A stretch of DNA of 64,000 bases from Pontibacter roseus DSM 17521 (GCF_000373265.1 NZ_KB890769.1:1-64000), one strand, 5' to 3'; positions 42,543 to 51,101 are shown, counted from the stretch's first letter. A program made the numbers and translations. The notes: generated by a model from the sequence alone, not told the origin.

Positions 42543-43226
42543 ATGCGCAAACGAGAACGCTACAGGCACCTCATAGACTATTTCACCCAGAATTTTCCGG
42601 AGCCTGAGACGGAGTTGGCCTATACCAGCCCCTATGAGCTTATATTGGCCGTGGTGCTGAGTGCCCAATGCACCGATAAGCGGGTGAACATGGTGACGCC
42701 TGCCCTGTTTGAAGCGTTCCCCACACCGGAGCACCTGGCTGCGTCTTCCTCAGATGACATCCTACCCTACATCAAAAGCATCTCATACCCTAATAACAAA
42801 GCCAAGCACCTGGCAGGACTGGGCAGGATGCTGGTGGAGCAGTTCAACTCTGAGGTGCCCAGCACCGTGGAGGAGCTGGTGAAGCTGCCTGGGGTGGGCC
42901 GCAAGACTGCTAACGTCATCGTATCGGTCATCTGGAACCAGCCAGCCATGGCCGTGGACACGCACGTGTTCCGGGTAAGCAAGCGACTCGGGTTGGTCTC
43001 CAAAGCGGCCAAAACTCCTCTGGATGTGGAACGGGAACTGGTGGCAAACCTGCCGCAGGAGCTTATTGCCAAAGCGCACCATTGGCTCATCCTGCACGGG
43101 CGCTACATCTGCGTGGCCCGCCGCCCCAAGTGCGAGGAATGCCCCCTCACCCACTTCTGCCAATTCTTCCAGAAGAACTTCCCCAACATCCCGGATGACC
43201 CAGAAAACAAGGTAGGTGGCGTATAG
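42543..43226 (+). CDS. nth: endonuclease III
   Basis: A DNA glycosylase and AP lyase that removes oxidised pyrimidines. The 227-residue protein has LSAQCTDKRVN near residue 38 and the helix-hairpin-helix LPGVGRKTANVI with the catalytic lysine near 120. The catalytic aspartate follows in VDTHVFRVSKRLGL near 140. A 4Fe-4S site C-x6-C-x2-C-x5-C (CVARRPKCEECPLTHFC) lies near 194-210. Homologues start at this ATG, although a T tract and no ribosome-binding site lie directly before it. Confidence 0.94.
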   Translation: MRKRERYRHLIDYFTQNFPEPETELAYTSPYELILAVVLSAQCTDKRVNMVTPALFEAFPTPEHLAASSSDDILPYIKSISYPNNKAKHLAGLGRMLVEQFNSEVPSTVEELVKLPGVGRKTANVIVSVIWNQPAMAVDTHVFRVSKRLGLVSKAAKTPLDVERELVANLPQELIAKAHHWLILHGRYICVARRPKCEECPLTHFCQFFQKNFPNIPDDPENKVGGV

Positions 43227-43250
43227 TATTAGATATGACTTATAGGTACA

Positions 43251-43281
43251 GAAAAAGGCAAGCCAGAAGCTTGCCTTTTTC
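43251..43281. terminator. bidirectional terminator between nth and the DUF4890 gene
   Basis: A 13-bp perfect stem (43251-43263 with 43269-43281). The A5 and T5 ends of the arms can serve as run-outs in either direction. Confidence 0.85.
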
Positions 43282-43313
43282 CATATCAAAAACTGTAGGT
43301 ATTACATGACTGA

Positions 43314-43793
43314 TTAGCTTCTCTGCTTCTGGTTCTCTCCGCTTCTTTGGCCTTCGAAGCCAGTTTTACGTTCTCTATGCTTGGCACGCTTTTCTGCACG
43401 AATGACTTCATACTTGGCATACTGCTCCGCCGAGAGCATACCTTTCAGTTCAGCATGATATTTTTCACGGCTCGCTTTCATGGCCGCGCGCTTCTGTGCT
43501 TTGTCCTCTGTGCCTTTCAAGCCTTCGCGCTGGGCTTTCATCTCCTGCACATGGCGTAGGTTCAGTGCCTGTAGCTGGTTTTTCTGAGAGGCAGTCAGCT
43601 CCAATTTTTTGGCAAGCCTTTCGGTTCTCATCTGAGCCATTTCCTCGGGGCTTTTCTTGGCTTTATCGGCTCTCATGCCACGTTGCTCCATACGGGCCTT
43701 CTTCTCCTGCTGACTTTTTTGAGGTATGGTCTGGGCGTAAGAGCTTCCAACAACCAGCATACCTAATGAGAGTACTGCAATCAACTTTTTCAT
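43314..43793 (-). CDS. secreted DUF4890 (Spy/CpxP-like) protein
   Basis: A 159-residue exported protein: signal peptide of about 20 residues ending SSYAQ, then a highly charged helical body rich in Lys, Glu, Arg and Gln. Two related segments carry the LTxxQ-type pattern: KLELTASQKNQLQALNLRH near 65 and GMLSAEQYAKYEVIRAEK near 118, as in Spy/CpxP periplasmic chaperones and the Bacteroidota DUF4890 family. A role as a periplasmic, chaperone-like or metal-stress protein is possible. The tail is rich in basic residues and glutamine. Confidence 0.82.
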   Translation of the reverse strand: MKKLIAVLSLGMLVVGSSYAQTIPQKSQQEKKARMEQRGMRADKAKKSPEEMAQMRTERLAKKLELTASQKNQLQALNLRHVQEMKAQREGLKGTEDKAQKRAAMKASREKYHAELKGMLSAEQYAKYEVIRAEKRAKHRERKTGFEGQRSGENQKQRS

Positions 43794-44069
43794 TTATTCT
43801 ATTTTAGTACTGTGTCCAGTTTGTTTGGGAGCGAAGCGTAAGATTGATGCTATGCTTCACTGAACTAACTCTTCCAAAGGTTGTGCCAGAAATGATAAGG
43901 AGGCAAATTCCAGGTATAGCATCAGGTATATACTGCCTATGAGCAGGGACCTAAAGCCAAACCGCTGCCTGAGGGATGTTGACCACAGACTGCATTTGCA
44001 GCTATACTTAATTTATATCTATATTGTAATGTTATACTATACTACATATACCCTTATACCTTTCCGCCC

Positions 44070-44597
44070 ATGCTTAAACCCTTCCGATTACTAGTAACCG
44101 CAGTGCTTTTTGCCTGCACCATTGTTTGCGTCCAAGCCCAAACTAAATTTTCGGAGCGCAGAGGAGGCCATTCCTATACCATGCAGATTCCGGAATACAT
44201 GGTGAAGACTTATGAATTGAACGATGATGCCTCGCTGCAGTACTTCAGCAAAAACAAAGAAGCTTATACCATTGTATTGGAAGACTCAAAAGAGCAACTG
44301 GAGCAGTTAGGCCTGAAATTCACCAGTGCAGAGGACTTCCTTTCTAATTTTACCAACGACTATAGAAAAGAAGCCAAGAAACGGAAGCTCGGCAAGGTGA
44401 ACACTACACAAGCGAACGGCAACCAGGTGGCGCAGGCAGAATTAACCTGGAAAGACGAAGATGGAGAATTCTTCATGTTGGTTTCGGCTGTGGAGACGAA
44501 AACCCATTTCTACAAAGTCTTGTGCTGGACCATTGCTGCCAATGAGAAGGCACTGAAAGAAGATTTCAGCCAATTGGCCAAAAGCCTGCAAGATTAG
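44070..44597 (+). CDS. secreted protein of unknown function
   Basis: A 175-residue protein with a signal peptide (residues 1-23, ending CVQAQ). The mature part of about 150 residues alternates short strands and helices (SYTMQIPEYMVKTYELND, AYTIVLEDSKEQLEQLGLKF, TKTHFYKVLCWTIAANEKAL). I recognise no family; the layout (a stability domain of the PsbP/Mog1 sort is imaginable) is not enough to name one. A bidirectional terminator follows directly. Confidence 0.7.
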   Translation: MLKPFRLLVTAVLFACTIVCVQAQTKFSERRGGHSYTMQIPEYMVKTYELNDDASLQYFSKNKEAYTIVLEDSKEQLEQLGLKFTSAEDFLSNFTNDYRKEAKKRKLGKVNTTQANGNQVAQAELTWKDEDGEFFMLVSAVETKTHFYKVLCWTIAANEKALKEDFSQLAKSLQD

Positions 44598-44605
44598 CAT
44601 TGTCC

Positions 44606-44649
44606 AAAACAAACGAGGGTAGGCTTGATAGCCTACCCTCGTTTGTTTT
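44606..44649. terminator. bidirectional terminator overlapping the end of the glycosyltransferase gene
   Basis: A 19-bp perfect stem (44606-44624 with 44631-44649), loop TTGATA. The right arm contains the last five codons and the stop codon of the minus-strand glycosyltransferase gene. AAAA and TTTT end the arms. Confidence 0.85.
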
Positions 44650-45844
44650 CCCCCGCTACCCTCAGCAGAATCTCCTCCATCTGACGGGCGAGGACTTGCC
44701 TGTCAAACTGCTCTCTTGCCACATCCTCTCCTCTGGCGCCTGCCTGCCTCAGCTCTTCCGGCATAGACAGCAGGCGCTTAATGGTCTCTGCCAAGCCCTG
44801 GGACTGGCCAGCGGGTGTGTACCACCCACACCCATGCTTCTCTACGAACGCCTTTGTCCAACCAGGGTTGGTGACCACTACAGGCGTGCCACAGGCCAGG
44901 CTATCGTAGAGTTTGGCAGGAGAGTTAGTGGCCAATACCGGAAGGTCATTGAACGTAATCAGGGACAGGTCTGCCAGCTTGAACCATTTGAATACCTCTG
45001 GCCTTGGCTGAGGCGGCAGCAGGTATAGGTTAGGGAGACGCAAAGCTAGCTGATGTAGTTCCTGCTCATAATAGCCGCCGCCGGTCAGCACAATCGCAAT
45101 GTCTGTTCGGCTTGCCAATTGTTCCGCAGCCAGCATCAGGGTAGGTATGTCGTTGGCCCGACCATAGGTGCCGGCATACAACACGACCTGCTTGCCCTGC
45201 AGGTTGTACCGCTGACGCAAAGCCGTTACTTCCGCCGGTGTTGGCGCGTCGGCTAGTTCCAAATCCGTGCCGTTGAGTATAGTCGTGACTTTCTCCTGCG
45301 CTATACCTTTACCAACGATATAGCGCTCCATGTCCGGAGACAGCGGGATGATGTGGTTGGCACTCTGGTACAGGCTTTTCTCGAGGCGGTACAGGCGGCG
45401 CTGCAGCCACTCCCGCTTCACAGCGCCCATCTCGATGGGGAAGCTCGGCCACAGGTCCTGCACCTCAAACACCCACGGCACGCCCCGCAGCTTTGCCACG
45501 CGGGCCGCCATCCAGGGAGTAGACAAAGGCGTTGAAACACCCCAGATGACATCTGGCTTAGGTATAGCCAGACCTTTGGTGAGGCTGTATGCCGCAAACC
45601 CTCCGTAAGACACAAGTCGGCGCCGCACGCCCATCTTATTGCTATAAGGCACCACCTGTTCGTACAAATCAACCCCTTCTGGAACCCAGCTGTAGTTATT
45701 CGTGATGCGAAGCTCTTTCCAGGCGCTACTGGTCACCAAACTCACCTTGTGCCGCTTCGCCAGATACTCCAAAAAGGTATAGTGCCTGCAGGTAGAGGGG
45801 CAATCCGGGTTGTGGTGATGCTGATTGAAAATGGCGATGTGCAT
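44633..45844 (-). CDS. glycosyltransferase family 4 protein
   Basis: A 403-residue GT-B-fold glycosyltransferase. The N-terminal half begins HIAIFNQHHHNPDCPSTCRHYTFLEYLAKR, with the acceptor-side domain. The C-terminal half has the nucleotide-sugar site: VLYAGTYGRANDIPTLMLAAE near residue 220, then SPAKLYDSLACGTPVVVTNPG near 308-328, with the glutamate position of the E-x7-E motif changed to K/D. Sugar and acceptor are unknown. It lies 36 bases downstream of gldB on the same strand, so the two may be co-transcribed. Confidence 0.88.
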   Translation of the reverse strand: MHIAIFNQHHHNPDCPSTCRHYTFLEYLAKRHKVSLVTSSAWKELRITNNYSWVPEGVDLYEQVVPYSNKMGVRRRLVSYGGFAAYSLTKGLAIPKPDVIWGVSTPLSTPWMAARVAKLRGVPWVFEVQDLWPSFPIEMGAVKREWLQRRLYRLEKSLYQSANHIIPLSPDMERYIVGKGIAQEKVTTILNGTDLELADAPTPAEVTALRQRYNLQGKQVVLYAGTYGRANDIPTLMLAAEQLASRTDIAIVLTGGGYYEQELHQLALRLPNLYLLPPQPRPEVFKWFKLADLSLITFNDLPVLATNSPAKLYDSLACGTPVVVTNPGWTKAFVEKHGCGWYTPAGQSQGLAETIKRLLSMPEELRQAGARGEDVAREQFDRQVLARQMEEILLRVAGENKRG

Positions 45845-45880
45845 GTAGCGCAGGTATAGAGAGGCCAGCAGGTAAGAAAC

Positions 45881-46873
45881 TTACCGCTTCTCTGGCTTGT
45901 ACTTTGATTCGTTGAATATTTTCTGATAATCCGGGTCTGCCATCAACTCCGGCAAGGTCACCTTCGGGTGGCGCTCCATATACTTACGAACAATCTGCCA
46001 GCCAACCCAAGTCCCCAATCTTCCCGGCGAAGCAGGGTCAATCTCGGGAGTGTTGGGACGCTCTCCTATATATTTGTTCACTACAAAAGGACTCTTCTCG
46101 AACAGCAGGCTCTGCTCCACAAAGTGTCCCCATATGCGGCCTTCATTATGATTTACATCGGCTAGCTGCTGCCCGCTAAAACCAATGATGGTAGAATCAG
46201 GGGTACAAGGCATCATAGCCTTCACGAAGTAATAAGCTTTGCCTGTATTAATCATCTCGGCCAGCAGGCTTCTGTCTGTGAAGTTGGTTTTGTTGAACCG
46301 GTCGGACAGCAGCAGCATGGCGGCTGGAATCATGTTAGGCCGTTCATAGCGCTTCAGGATGTAATCGTAGGTATCAGGGCGGAAGCTGGCATTCTTGCCG
46401 ATGAAGAAGTCCAGGCCCAACACCATTAGGCTGTCGGACACCAGCAGGTCTTGGTTCAGACCAGAGACGAACGTCTTCACCTGGGGCTCCTGGAACTCAG
46501 GGTAATGATATTTGATGGATTTGAAGGCTGTTTCCAGTTGCTGTTTCTCCTGCTCCATGTTCCCAAAGGTCTGCTCTGCCTCTTCTGCCAGCTTCTTAAG
46601 TTCTGGGTTTGTCGCCAGGCCATACAGGTTGTTGATAAGTACAGAATCGGCAGGATATCCTTTGCGTTGCAGGAAGCGGTCGGCAAACATCGGGTTCTGT
46701 TGCAGGAAAGTGGCTATGTCCTCTTTGGTAGAAGCCGCAAAGAAAGGTTTTTCCAGACGTTCTATTTCCACCGTCACCGGTATGCGCGCAATCTCCTCTG
46801 GTAATTCGCAGCCTTTCTTCTTGCAGCTAAAAAGCAACACGATGGTTGCGAGTAAGAATAATCTGTAATACAT
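45881..46873 (-). CDS. gldB: gliding motility lipoprotein GldB
   Basis: A 330-residue lipoprotein needed for gliding in Flavobacterium, where gldB mutants do not move. Lipoprotein signal: hydrophobic residues 4-15, then LFSC with the lipidated cysteine near residue 17, followed by KKKGC. Family stretches are PVTVEIERLEKPFF, DFFIGKNASFRPDTYDYILKRYERPNMIPAAML, and the C-terminal GRLGTWVGWQIVRKYMERHP. It is presumably at the periplasmic face of an envelope membrane. Its distance of 6 kb from gldE-gldD shows the gld genes are scattered, as is usual. Confidence 0.92.
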   Translation of the reverse strand: MYYRLFLLATIVLLFSCKKKGCELPEEIARIPVTVEIERLEKPFFAASTKEDIATFLQQNPMFADRFLQRKGYPADSVLINNLYGLATNPELKKLAEEAEQTFGNMEQEKQQLETAFKSIKYHYPEFQEPQVKTFVSGLNQDLLVSDSLMVLGLDFFIGKNASFRPDTYDYILKRYERPNMIPAAMLLLSDRFNKTNFTDRSLLAEMINTGKAYYFVKAMMPCTPDSTIIGFSGQQLADVNHNEGRIWGHFVEQSLLFEKSPFVVNKYIGERPNTPEIDPASPGRLGTWVGWQIVRKYMERHPKVTLPELMADPDYQKIFNESKYKPEKR

Positions 46874-46942
46874 TGCCGTATATTTAACACAAAAATACAG
46901 GGATCTGCCATAACAGTATAACTTTACTTCTTCAATTTACTT

Positions 46943-47620
46943 ATGCAACTTAAGAAACTTACCCTGCTGGTGCTATTTCTCTGCATCGCTTCCTCTGCCA
47001 TGGCTCAACTCGAGATTGGCGTACAATTCTCCCCAACCATCTCGGGCAATAGGTTCATCGCAGAAGACAGGTATGATTTTAAAAAGTCCAACAGCACGCT
47101 GCGCCTGGGTGTAGGCGTGATAGGCGACTACTTCTTCTCCAACAACTATGCTTTTAGCTCAGGATTAATGTACCGTAGCAAAGGCGCCAAAATAAGCTAC
47201 AAAGTCACAGGTCAGGATGCAGGCGGCAACCCCGTGGAAGGCACTGTTGAGGACGAACTGGCTGTGCAGTATCTGGAGATTCCTCTTACCCTAAAGCTCT
47301 TCACGAATGAAGTGGCGCCTGATGTGATTATTTACTTCCAGGTGGGTGGAGCACTTGGTACGAAAGTCGCTGCTCAGGTGAACAATGAGAAGATTCTTAA
47401 CGGGGAAAGGACGGCGAAACGGTTTAACATTTTTGAGACGAGCGCTGTGTTGGGTACCGGCGCAGAAATGCAAATGGGCCAAAGCACCAAGCTTTTCGGG
47501 GGTGTCACCTACCATCGTGGTTTGAGCAACATCGACAAGCACTACAGAAACGTGCTCAACGATAAAAACATCGCCGTGAAGAACAACGGTGTTTCCATTG
47601 ATGTAGGCGTCAAGTTCTAG
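46943..47620 (+). CDS. outer-membrane beta-barrel protein, PorT family (copy 4)
   Basis: A 225-residue protein with a signal peptide (residues 1-22, ending SAMAQ) and the same general barrel pattern as the three genes at 22.0-24.4 kb: LEIGVQFSPTISGNRF, YAFSSGLMYRSKGAKISY, VQYLEIPLTLKLFTN, a final strand ending in GVSIDVGVKF. It is closer to the PorT-type (DUF outer-membrane) group than to the tandem copies in its length and strand spacing. Divergent from gldB; a strong terminator follows. Confidence 0.85.
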   Translation: MQLKKLTLLVLFLCIASSAMAQLEIGVQFSPTISGNRFIAEDRYDFKKSNSTLRLGVGVIGDYFFSNNYAFSSGLMYRSKGAKISYKVTGQDAGGNPVEGTVEDELAVQYLEIPLTLKLFTNEVAPDVIIYFQVGGALGTKVAAQVNNEKILNGERTAKRFNIFETSAVLGTGAEMQMGQSTKLFGGVTYHRGLSNIDKHYRNVLNDKNIAVKNNGVSIDVGVKF

Positions 47621-47632
47621 GCCTACCAGCCA

Positions 47633-47676
47633 AAACAAAAAAGCCGCCCCGGTATACCGGGGCGGCTTTTTTGTTT
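47633..47676. terminator. bidirectional terminator between barrel copy 4 and rne
   Basis: A 20-bp perfect stem (47633-47652 with 47657-47676) around loop TATA. The centre reads GGTATACC, related to the window-wide word. A6 and T6 lie within the arms. Confidence 0.9.
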
Positions 47677-47689
47677 GCATGCTATCTGA

Positions 47690-49291
47690 CTAAGCTTCAT
47701 CTTCTTTATCCTGCATCCCATTGGCCTCGGCCATGGCGGTACGCAGTTCGATTTCTTCGCCCCGATCGTCCATCACCTTGAAGTCAGTGATGCCTAGCGA
47801 AGTGTCTTTTACAAATTTCACCCACTTGAAGTAGTGGAAGAACCACTTCATCTGTTTAGAGAAAAGACCTGAGGTATAGTAGGTGTACAGGAAGGGGTGC
47901 ACATACAAGGTCAGGCTCTTGTGGTTGTGGCTCGTCAGCAGGTCGTCTACCGCTACGTCAATTTCATCTGTAATCAGAATGCTAGCTGTAATCTTACCGG
48001 TGCCGTTACAGGTCGGGCATACTTCGCCGGTCACGATATTCTGTTCAGGCCGCACACGCTGTCGCGTGATTTGCATCAGGCCAAATTTAGAGATAGGCAG
48101 AACTGTTGACTTCGATCGGTCGCTCTTCAGCTCCTCTTTTACTACCTCGTATACTTTCTGGCGGTTTTCTGGCGACTTCATATCAATGAAGTCTATTACA
48201 ATGATACCACCTATATCCCGGAGGCGCAACTGTCGGGCTACCTCTCTGGCAGCCATCATGTTGACATTTAGCGCGGTGGCCTCCTGATCGGTTTCGGTAT
48301 TGGATTTATTCCCACTATTAACATCGATGACGTGCAGTGCTTCGGTGTGCTCGATCACCAGGTATCCGCCTCCTGGTATGGTCACTGTTTTGCCGAAAGC
48401 AGCCTTTAGCTGTCGCTCAATGTTGAAGTGTTCGAAGGTTTTGGTTTTACCGGTGTAATGCTTCAGAATCCTAAGTTTATCTGGAGCTATACTGCCGATG
48501 TACGTTTTGATTTCATCATACAGGGACTCGTCGTCCACTACTATGTTGTCAAAACTTTCGTTCATTAAATCTCTCAAGATGGAAGAAGAACGGCCCAGCT
48601 CCCCAATAATCTTGTCATTGGGTTTTGCCAGCTTTAGCGACTTGAAGCCCTCTTCCCAGTTATCGACCATGTTGCGCAGGTCTCTGTCGAGCTCTGCCAC
48701 CTCACGTCCCTCAGCCACCGTACGTATAATCACGCCGAAGTTCTCCGGCTTGATGGACGTAATCAGACGCTTCAGGCGTGTGCGCTCCTCCTTGCTTACG
48801 ATTTTCTTGGATACGCTCACCGTGTTTGAAAACGGCACGAGCACCAGGTATCGCCCGGCTAGCGATATCTCGCAGGAAAGACGGGGCCCTTTTGTCGAAA
48901 TAGGTTCTTTCACAATCTGGACCAACAGCTGCTGTCCTTTTTTGAGGACGTCCGCTATCTTGCCCAGTTTGTCTATTTCAGGCTCAAATTTTAACTGGTT
49001 TAGCTTCGGGGAAGCATTCTTCTGTGTCTGTGCTGTCTTTACGAACTTGTTCAGCGTCCGGACATTGGCTCCTAAATCATGGTAGTGCAGAAAAGCATCC
49101 TTGTGGTATCCAATGTCAATAAAAGCAGCGTTAAGGCCAGGCATCACCTTTTTTACAGTGCCCAGGAAAATATCACCCACGATGTAATTCGTGTCTTTTT
49201 TCTCGTGGTGAAACTCTACCAGTCTCTTGTCCTGTAAAAGGGCGATGCGTTCTCCATCTTGAGTAGAATTGATTATAAGCTCGTTACTCAA
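47690..49291 (-). CDS. ribonuclease E/G family protein
   Basis: A 533-residue endoribonuclease that cuts single-stranded, A/U-rich RNA and takes part in rRNA processing and mRNA decay. N-terminal S1 RNA-binding domain (about 35-130, IVGDIFLGTVKKVMPGLNAAFIDIGYHKDAFLH); the catalytic region has VIDVNSGN near residue 322 and IVIDFIDMKSPENR near 362, which supply the metal-binding aspartates; CPTCNGTGK near 430 is the zinc-link. The long C-terminal scaffold of E. coli RNase E is absent, so it is RNase G-like in length. A hairpin lies in the leader just upstream. Confidence 0.93.
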   Translation of the reverse strand: MSNELIINSTQDGERIALLQDKRLVEFHHEKKDTNYIVGDIFLGTVKKVMPGLNAAFIDIGYHKDAFLHYHDLGANVRTLNKFVKTAQTQKNASPKLNQLKFEPEIDKLGKIADVLKKGQQLLVQIVKEPISTKGPRLSCEISLAGRYLVLVPFSNTVSVSKKIVSKEERTRLKRLITSIKPENFGVIIRTVAEGREVAELDRDLRNMVDNWEEGFKSLKLAKPNDKIIGELGRSSSILRDLMNESFDNIVVDDESLYDEIKTYIGSIAPDKLRILKHYTGKTKTFEHFNIERQLKAAFGKTVTIPGGGYLVIEHTEALHVIDVNSGNKSNTETDQEATALNVNMMAAREVARQLRLRDIGGIIVIDFIDMKSPENRQKVYEVVKEELKSDRSKSTVLPISKFGLMQITRQRVRPEQNIVTGEVCPTCNGTGKITASILITDEIDVAVDDLLTSHNHKSLTLYVHPFLYTYYTSGLFSKQMKWFFHYFKWVKFVKDTSLGITDFKVMDDRGEEIELRTAMAEANGMQDKEDEA

Positions 49292-49326
49292 TTTCTCTCA
49301 AAGATTAGTTGGATGTATAGACCAAA

Positions 49327-49353
49327 GCCCACAATTGCAGAAGCAATGTGGGC
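49327..49353 (-). promoter_or_regulatory. hairpin in the leader between the mS38-like gene and rne
   Basis: GCCCACA..TTGC and GCAATGTGGGC pair with one bulged base around loop AGAA. It is about 35 bases upstream of the rne start. There is no T tract, so it is more likely an RNA structure for processing or control than a terminator. Confidence 0.45.
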
Positions 49354-49373
49354 CTCAATTGACGCAGAAGAAA

Positions 49374-49463
49374 TTACTTCTTCTTATGTCTGTTCTTTCT
49401 TAGACGCTTCTTTCTCTTGTGTGTAGCGATTTTATGTCTTTTTCTTTTCTTTCCGCAAGGCAT
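49374..49463 (-). CDS. mS38/bS22-like (AURKAIP1/COX24 domain) ribosomal peptide
   Basis: A 29-residue peptide, MPCGKKRKRHKIATHKRKKR then LRKNRHKKK, more than half Lys and Arg. It matches the AURKAIP1/COX24 domain, whose mitochondrial member mS38 and mycobacterial member bS22 bind the small ribosomal subunit near the decoding centre. In Bacteroidota it is usually annotated by that domain name only. It stands between the TPR gene and rne on the same strand. Confidence 0.85.
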   Translation of the reverse strand: MPCGKKRKRHKIATHKRKKRLRKNRHKKK

Positions 49464-49499
49464 AGTCTTGAAGTTTTTATTAAATGAATATTTTTTGAA

Positions 49500-50375
49500 T
49501 TACAGTTTTGCCAGGTATTCATCAACCGAGGTGTTCAGGGCAGGGTCGCTGCTCATGGTTTTCACCTTGTTGAAAATCCTTTTCGCTTCTTCTTTTTTGC
49601 CAACTTCTGCCAGAGAAACCCCTAGGTAGAATGTTCCCTCCACGTGTTCCGGGTTCACATCCACCAGTTCCTGAAAACGCTCTACGGCTTTGTCCCACTG
49701 ACCAGACTGCACTGACAGGATTCCCAGGTTGAACAGGGCCTTCTGGTTCTTTGGGTCTGCCGAAATCACCTCACGCAGCAGTGTTATACCTTGCATGGGG
49801 TTCTCGCTTGCGATGTAGGTCATCGCCACGTTGGTTTTGGCATCCAAATCCGTTGGGTTGTTCTTGAGTACCTGCTCGTACATCTTGCGCGCCTTGCCTC
49901 CCAGTTCGCTGGCCCGCTGCTGCGTTGCCGCATACGTGAAGGCTTCGAAGTACTGGTCACCTGCTTTTCTATAGCTCTTCTCGCCTGGACGGGCGGTGGC
50001 AGCTATTTCGTAGTAGTAACCGGCACTGTCAAACTTACTGGCATTGGCATAAGCGGCGGCCAGTTCGTTAGCCAGCAAAGCCTTCGCCTGCGCGTCAGTG
50101 GCTTTGTTGTAACGTCCACGCACGGTGGCCAGCTCTAACATCTGCTCAGGCGTAGCCGTGGCATGCACACCGTCTGCCGATGCATCTGTTGTTGCAGCAG
50201 GAGCGGCGCCATGGTCATGGCCGTCGTCTTCGGAGTGACCAGCCGGCAGAGCGGTGGTTTCCCCGTTGGCAAGCGTATCTTGGTCTTCTTTGGTCACCAC
50301 CACTTTAGGCAAAAAGAACATGGCAGCCGCCAAAGCGACAGCCGCAACAAGTATCAGTATTTGATTCCGTGACAT
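49500..50375 (-). CDS. TPR repeat protein with N-terminal membrane anchor
   Basis: A 291-residue protein with one hydrophobic helix (residues 6-24, VAAVALAAAMFFLPKVVV) that anchors it. A linker rich in Asp, His, Gly and Ala (about 30-70, including DDGHDHGAAP) follows, then four or five tetratricopeptide repeats from about 75 to the end (for example NPTDLDAKTNVAMTYIASEN, DPKNQKALFNLGILSVQSGQ, NPEHVEGTFYLGVSLAEVGK). TPR domains bind proteins; the partner is unknown. It lies between the HU/IHF gene and the mS38-like gene in the same direction. Confidence 0.85.
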   Translation of the reverse strand: MSRNQILILVAAVALAAAMFFLPKVVVTKEDQDTLANGETTALPAGHSEDDGHDHGAAPAATTDASADGVHATATPEQMLELATVRGRYNKATDAQAKALLANELAAAYANASKFDSAGYYYEIAATARPGEKSYRKAGDQYFEAFTYAATQQRASELGGKARKMYEQVLKNNPTDLDAKTNVAMTYIASENPMQGITLLREVISADPKNQKALFNLGILSVQSGQWDKAVERFQELVDVNPEHVEGTFYLGVSLAEVGKKEEAKRIFNKVKTMSSDPALNTSVDEYLAKL

Positions 50376-50442
50376 TCTTTTTACGTAAGCTTTTGTATGT
50401 GACTAAGTTAGATAATCAAAGAGCGACAAAGATACAAAAGAA

Positions 50443-50748
50443 TTAAGAATGAGCCAGTTCTTTGATTTTTTTGCTGTTCTTAATCTTCTGGATGAACGTT
50501 TTAGATGGCTTGAAGCTTGGGATGAAGTGCTCATCAATGATGATGGAGGTATTCTTCGAAATATTGCGAGCCACTTTCTTAGCGCGCTTCTTATTCACAA
50601 AGCTACCAAAACCTCTCACATAGATGTTGTTACCGTCAGCCATGGAGTCCTTTACCACTTTGAAAAAAGCCTCGATGGTAGATTGAACATCAGCCTTGTC
50701 AATCCCTGTTTTATCAGCAATCTCTGATATTACTTCTGCTTTAGTCAC
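50443..50748 (-). CDS. HU/IHF family DNA-binding protein
   Basis: A 101-residue nucleoid protein that bends DNA as a dimer. MTKAEVISEIADKTGIDKADVQ is the N-terminal helical part. GNNIYVRGFGSFVNKKRAKKVARN covers the core and the start of the beta arm, and FIPSFKPSKTFIQKIK the C-terminal end. The arm is more IHF-like than HU-like. A TACCTTTG at 50844-50837 on the minus strand is a likely -7 element for it. Confidence 0.93.
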   Translation of the reverse strand: MTKAEVISEIADKTGIDKADVQSTIEAFFKVVKDSMADGNNIYVRGFGSFVNKKRAKKVARNISKNTSIIIDEHFIPSFKPSKTFIQKIKNSKKIKELAHS

Positions 50749-50836
50749 TTTCTTAGATTTTATAAATTAGATAATAAGTTAACTTTCTCTGCTAGTAACA
50801 GTTGGCTCGCAGGCCATTACCGTATTTTTCGGGGCA

Positions 50837-50844
50837 CAAAGGTA
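50837..50844 (-). promoter_or_regulatory. likely -7 element of the HU/IHF gene
   Basis: TACCTTTG on the minus strand, about 89 bases upstream of the start codon. No TTG stands at 19-22 bases; one stands at 14 bases (50861-50859), which is too close. Confidence 0.4.
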
Positions 50845-50849
50845 TACCT

Positions 50850-51050
50850 ACTTTTCGACAAGTAAAAGCTTTAGCACTAAATTATTACAGATATAAAGCC
50901 CCATTGCGCCGCTTCCGCTTCCACTGTTTTGCCAACCTGCCGACAGCAATACCCGTGCCAGCCTGCCACCTCCGTAACGCCCGCTATCAGCTTATATTTT
51001 AAGCACATAGCATTATTCTGATTTTTCCTTCTTCCCGCATTCCGCAACAA
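50850..51050. other. divergent intergenic region between HU/IHF and mutY, no gene seen
   Basis: The roughly 350 bases between the two start codons hold the two promoters and nothing else that I can support. Confidence 0.5.
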
Positions 51051-51055
51051 AGCCG

Positions 51056-51063
51056 TACCTTTG
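51056..51063 (+). promoter_or_regulatory. likely -7 element of mutY
   Basis: TACCTTTG, 38 bases before the mutY ATG. The -33 region is imperfect (TTC at 51032-51034). Confidence 0.45.
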
Positions 51064-51101
51064 CTGTTCCCATTTCTCCATCTCAGCCAGGAACGCATAC
51101 C

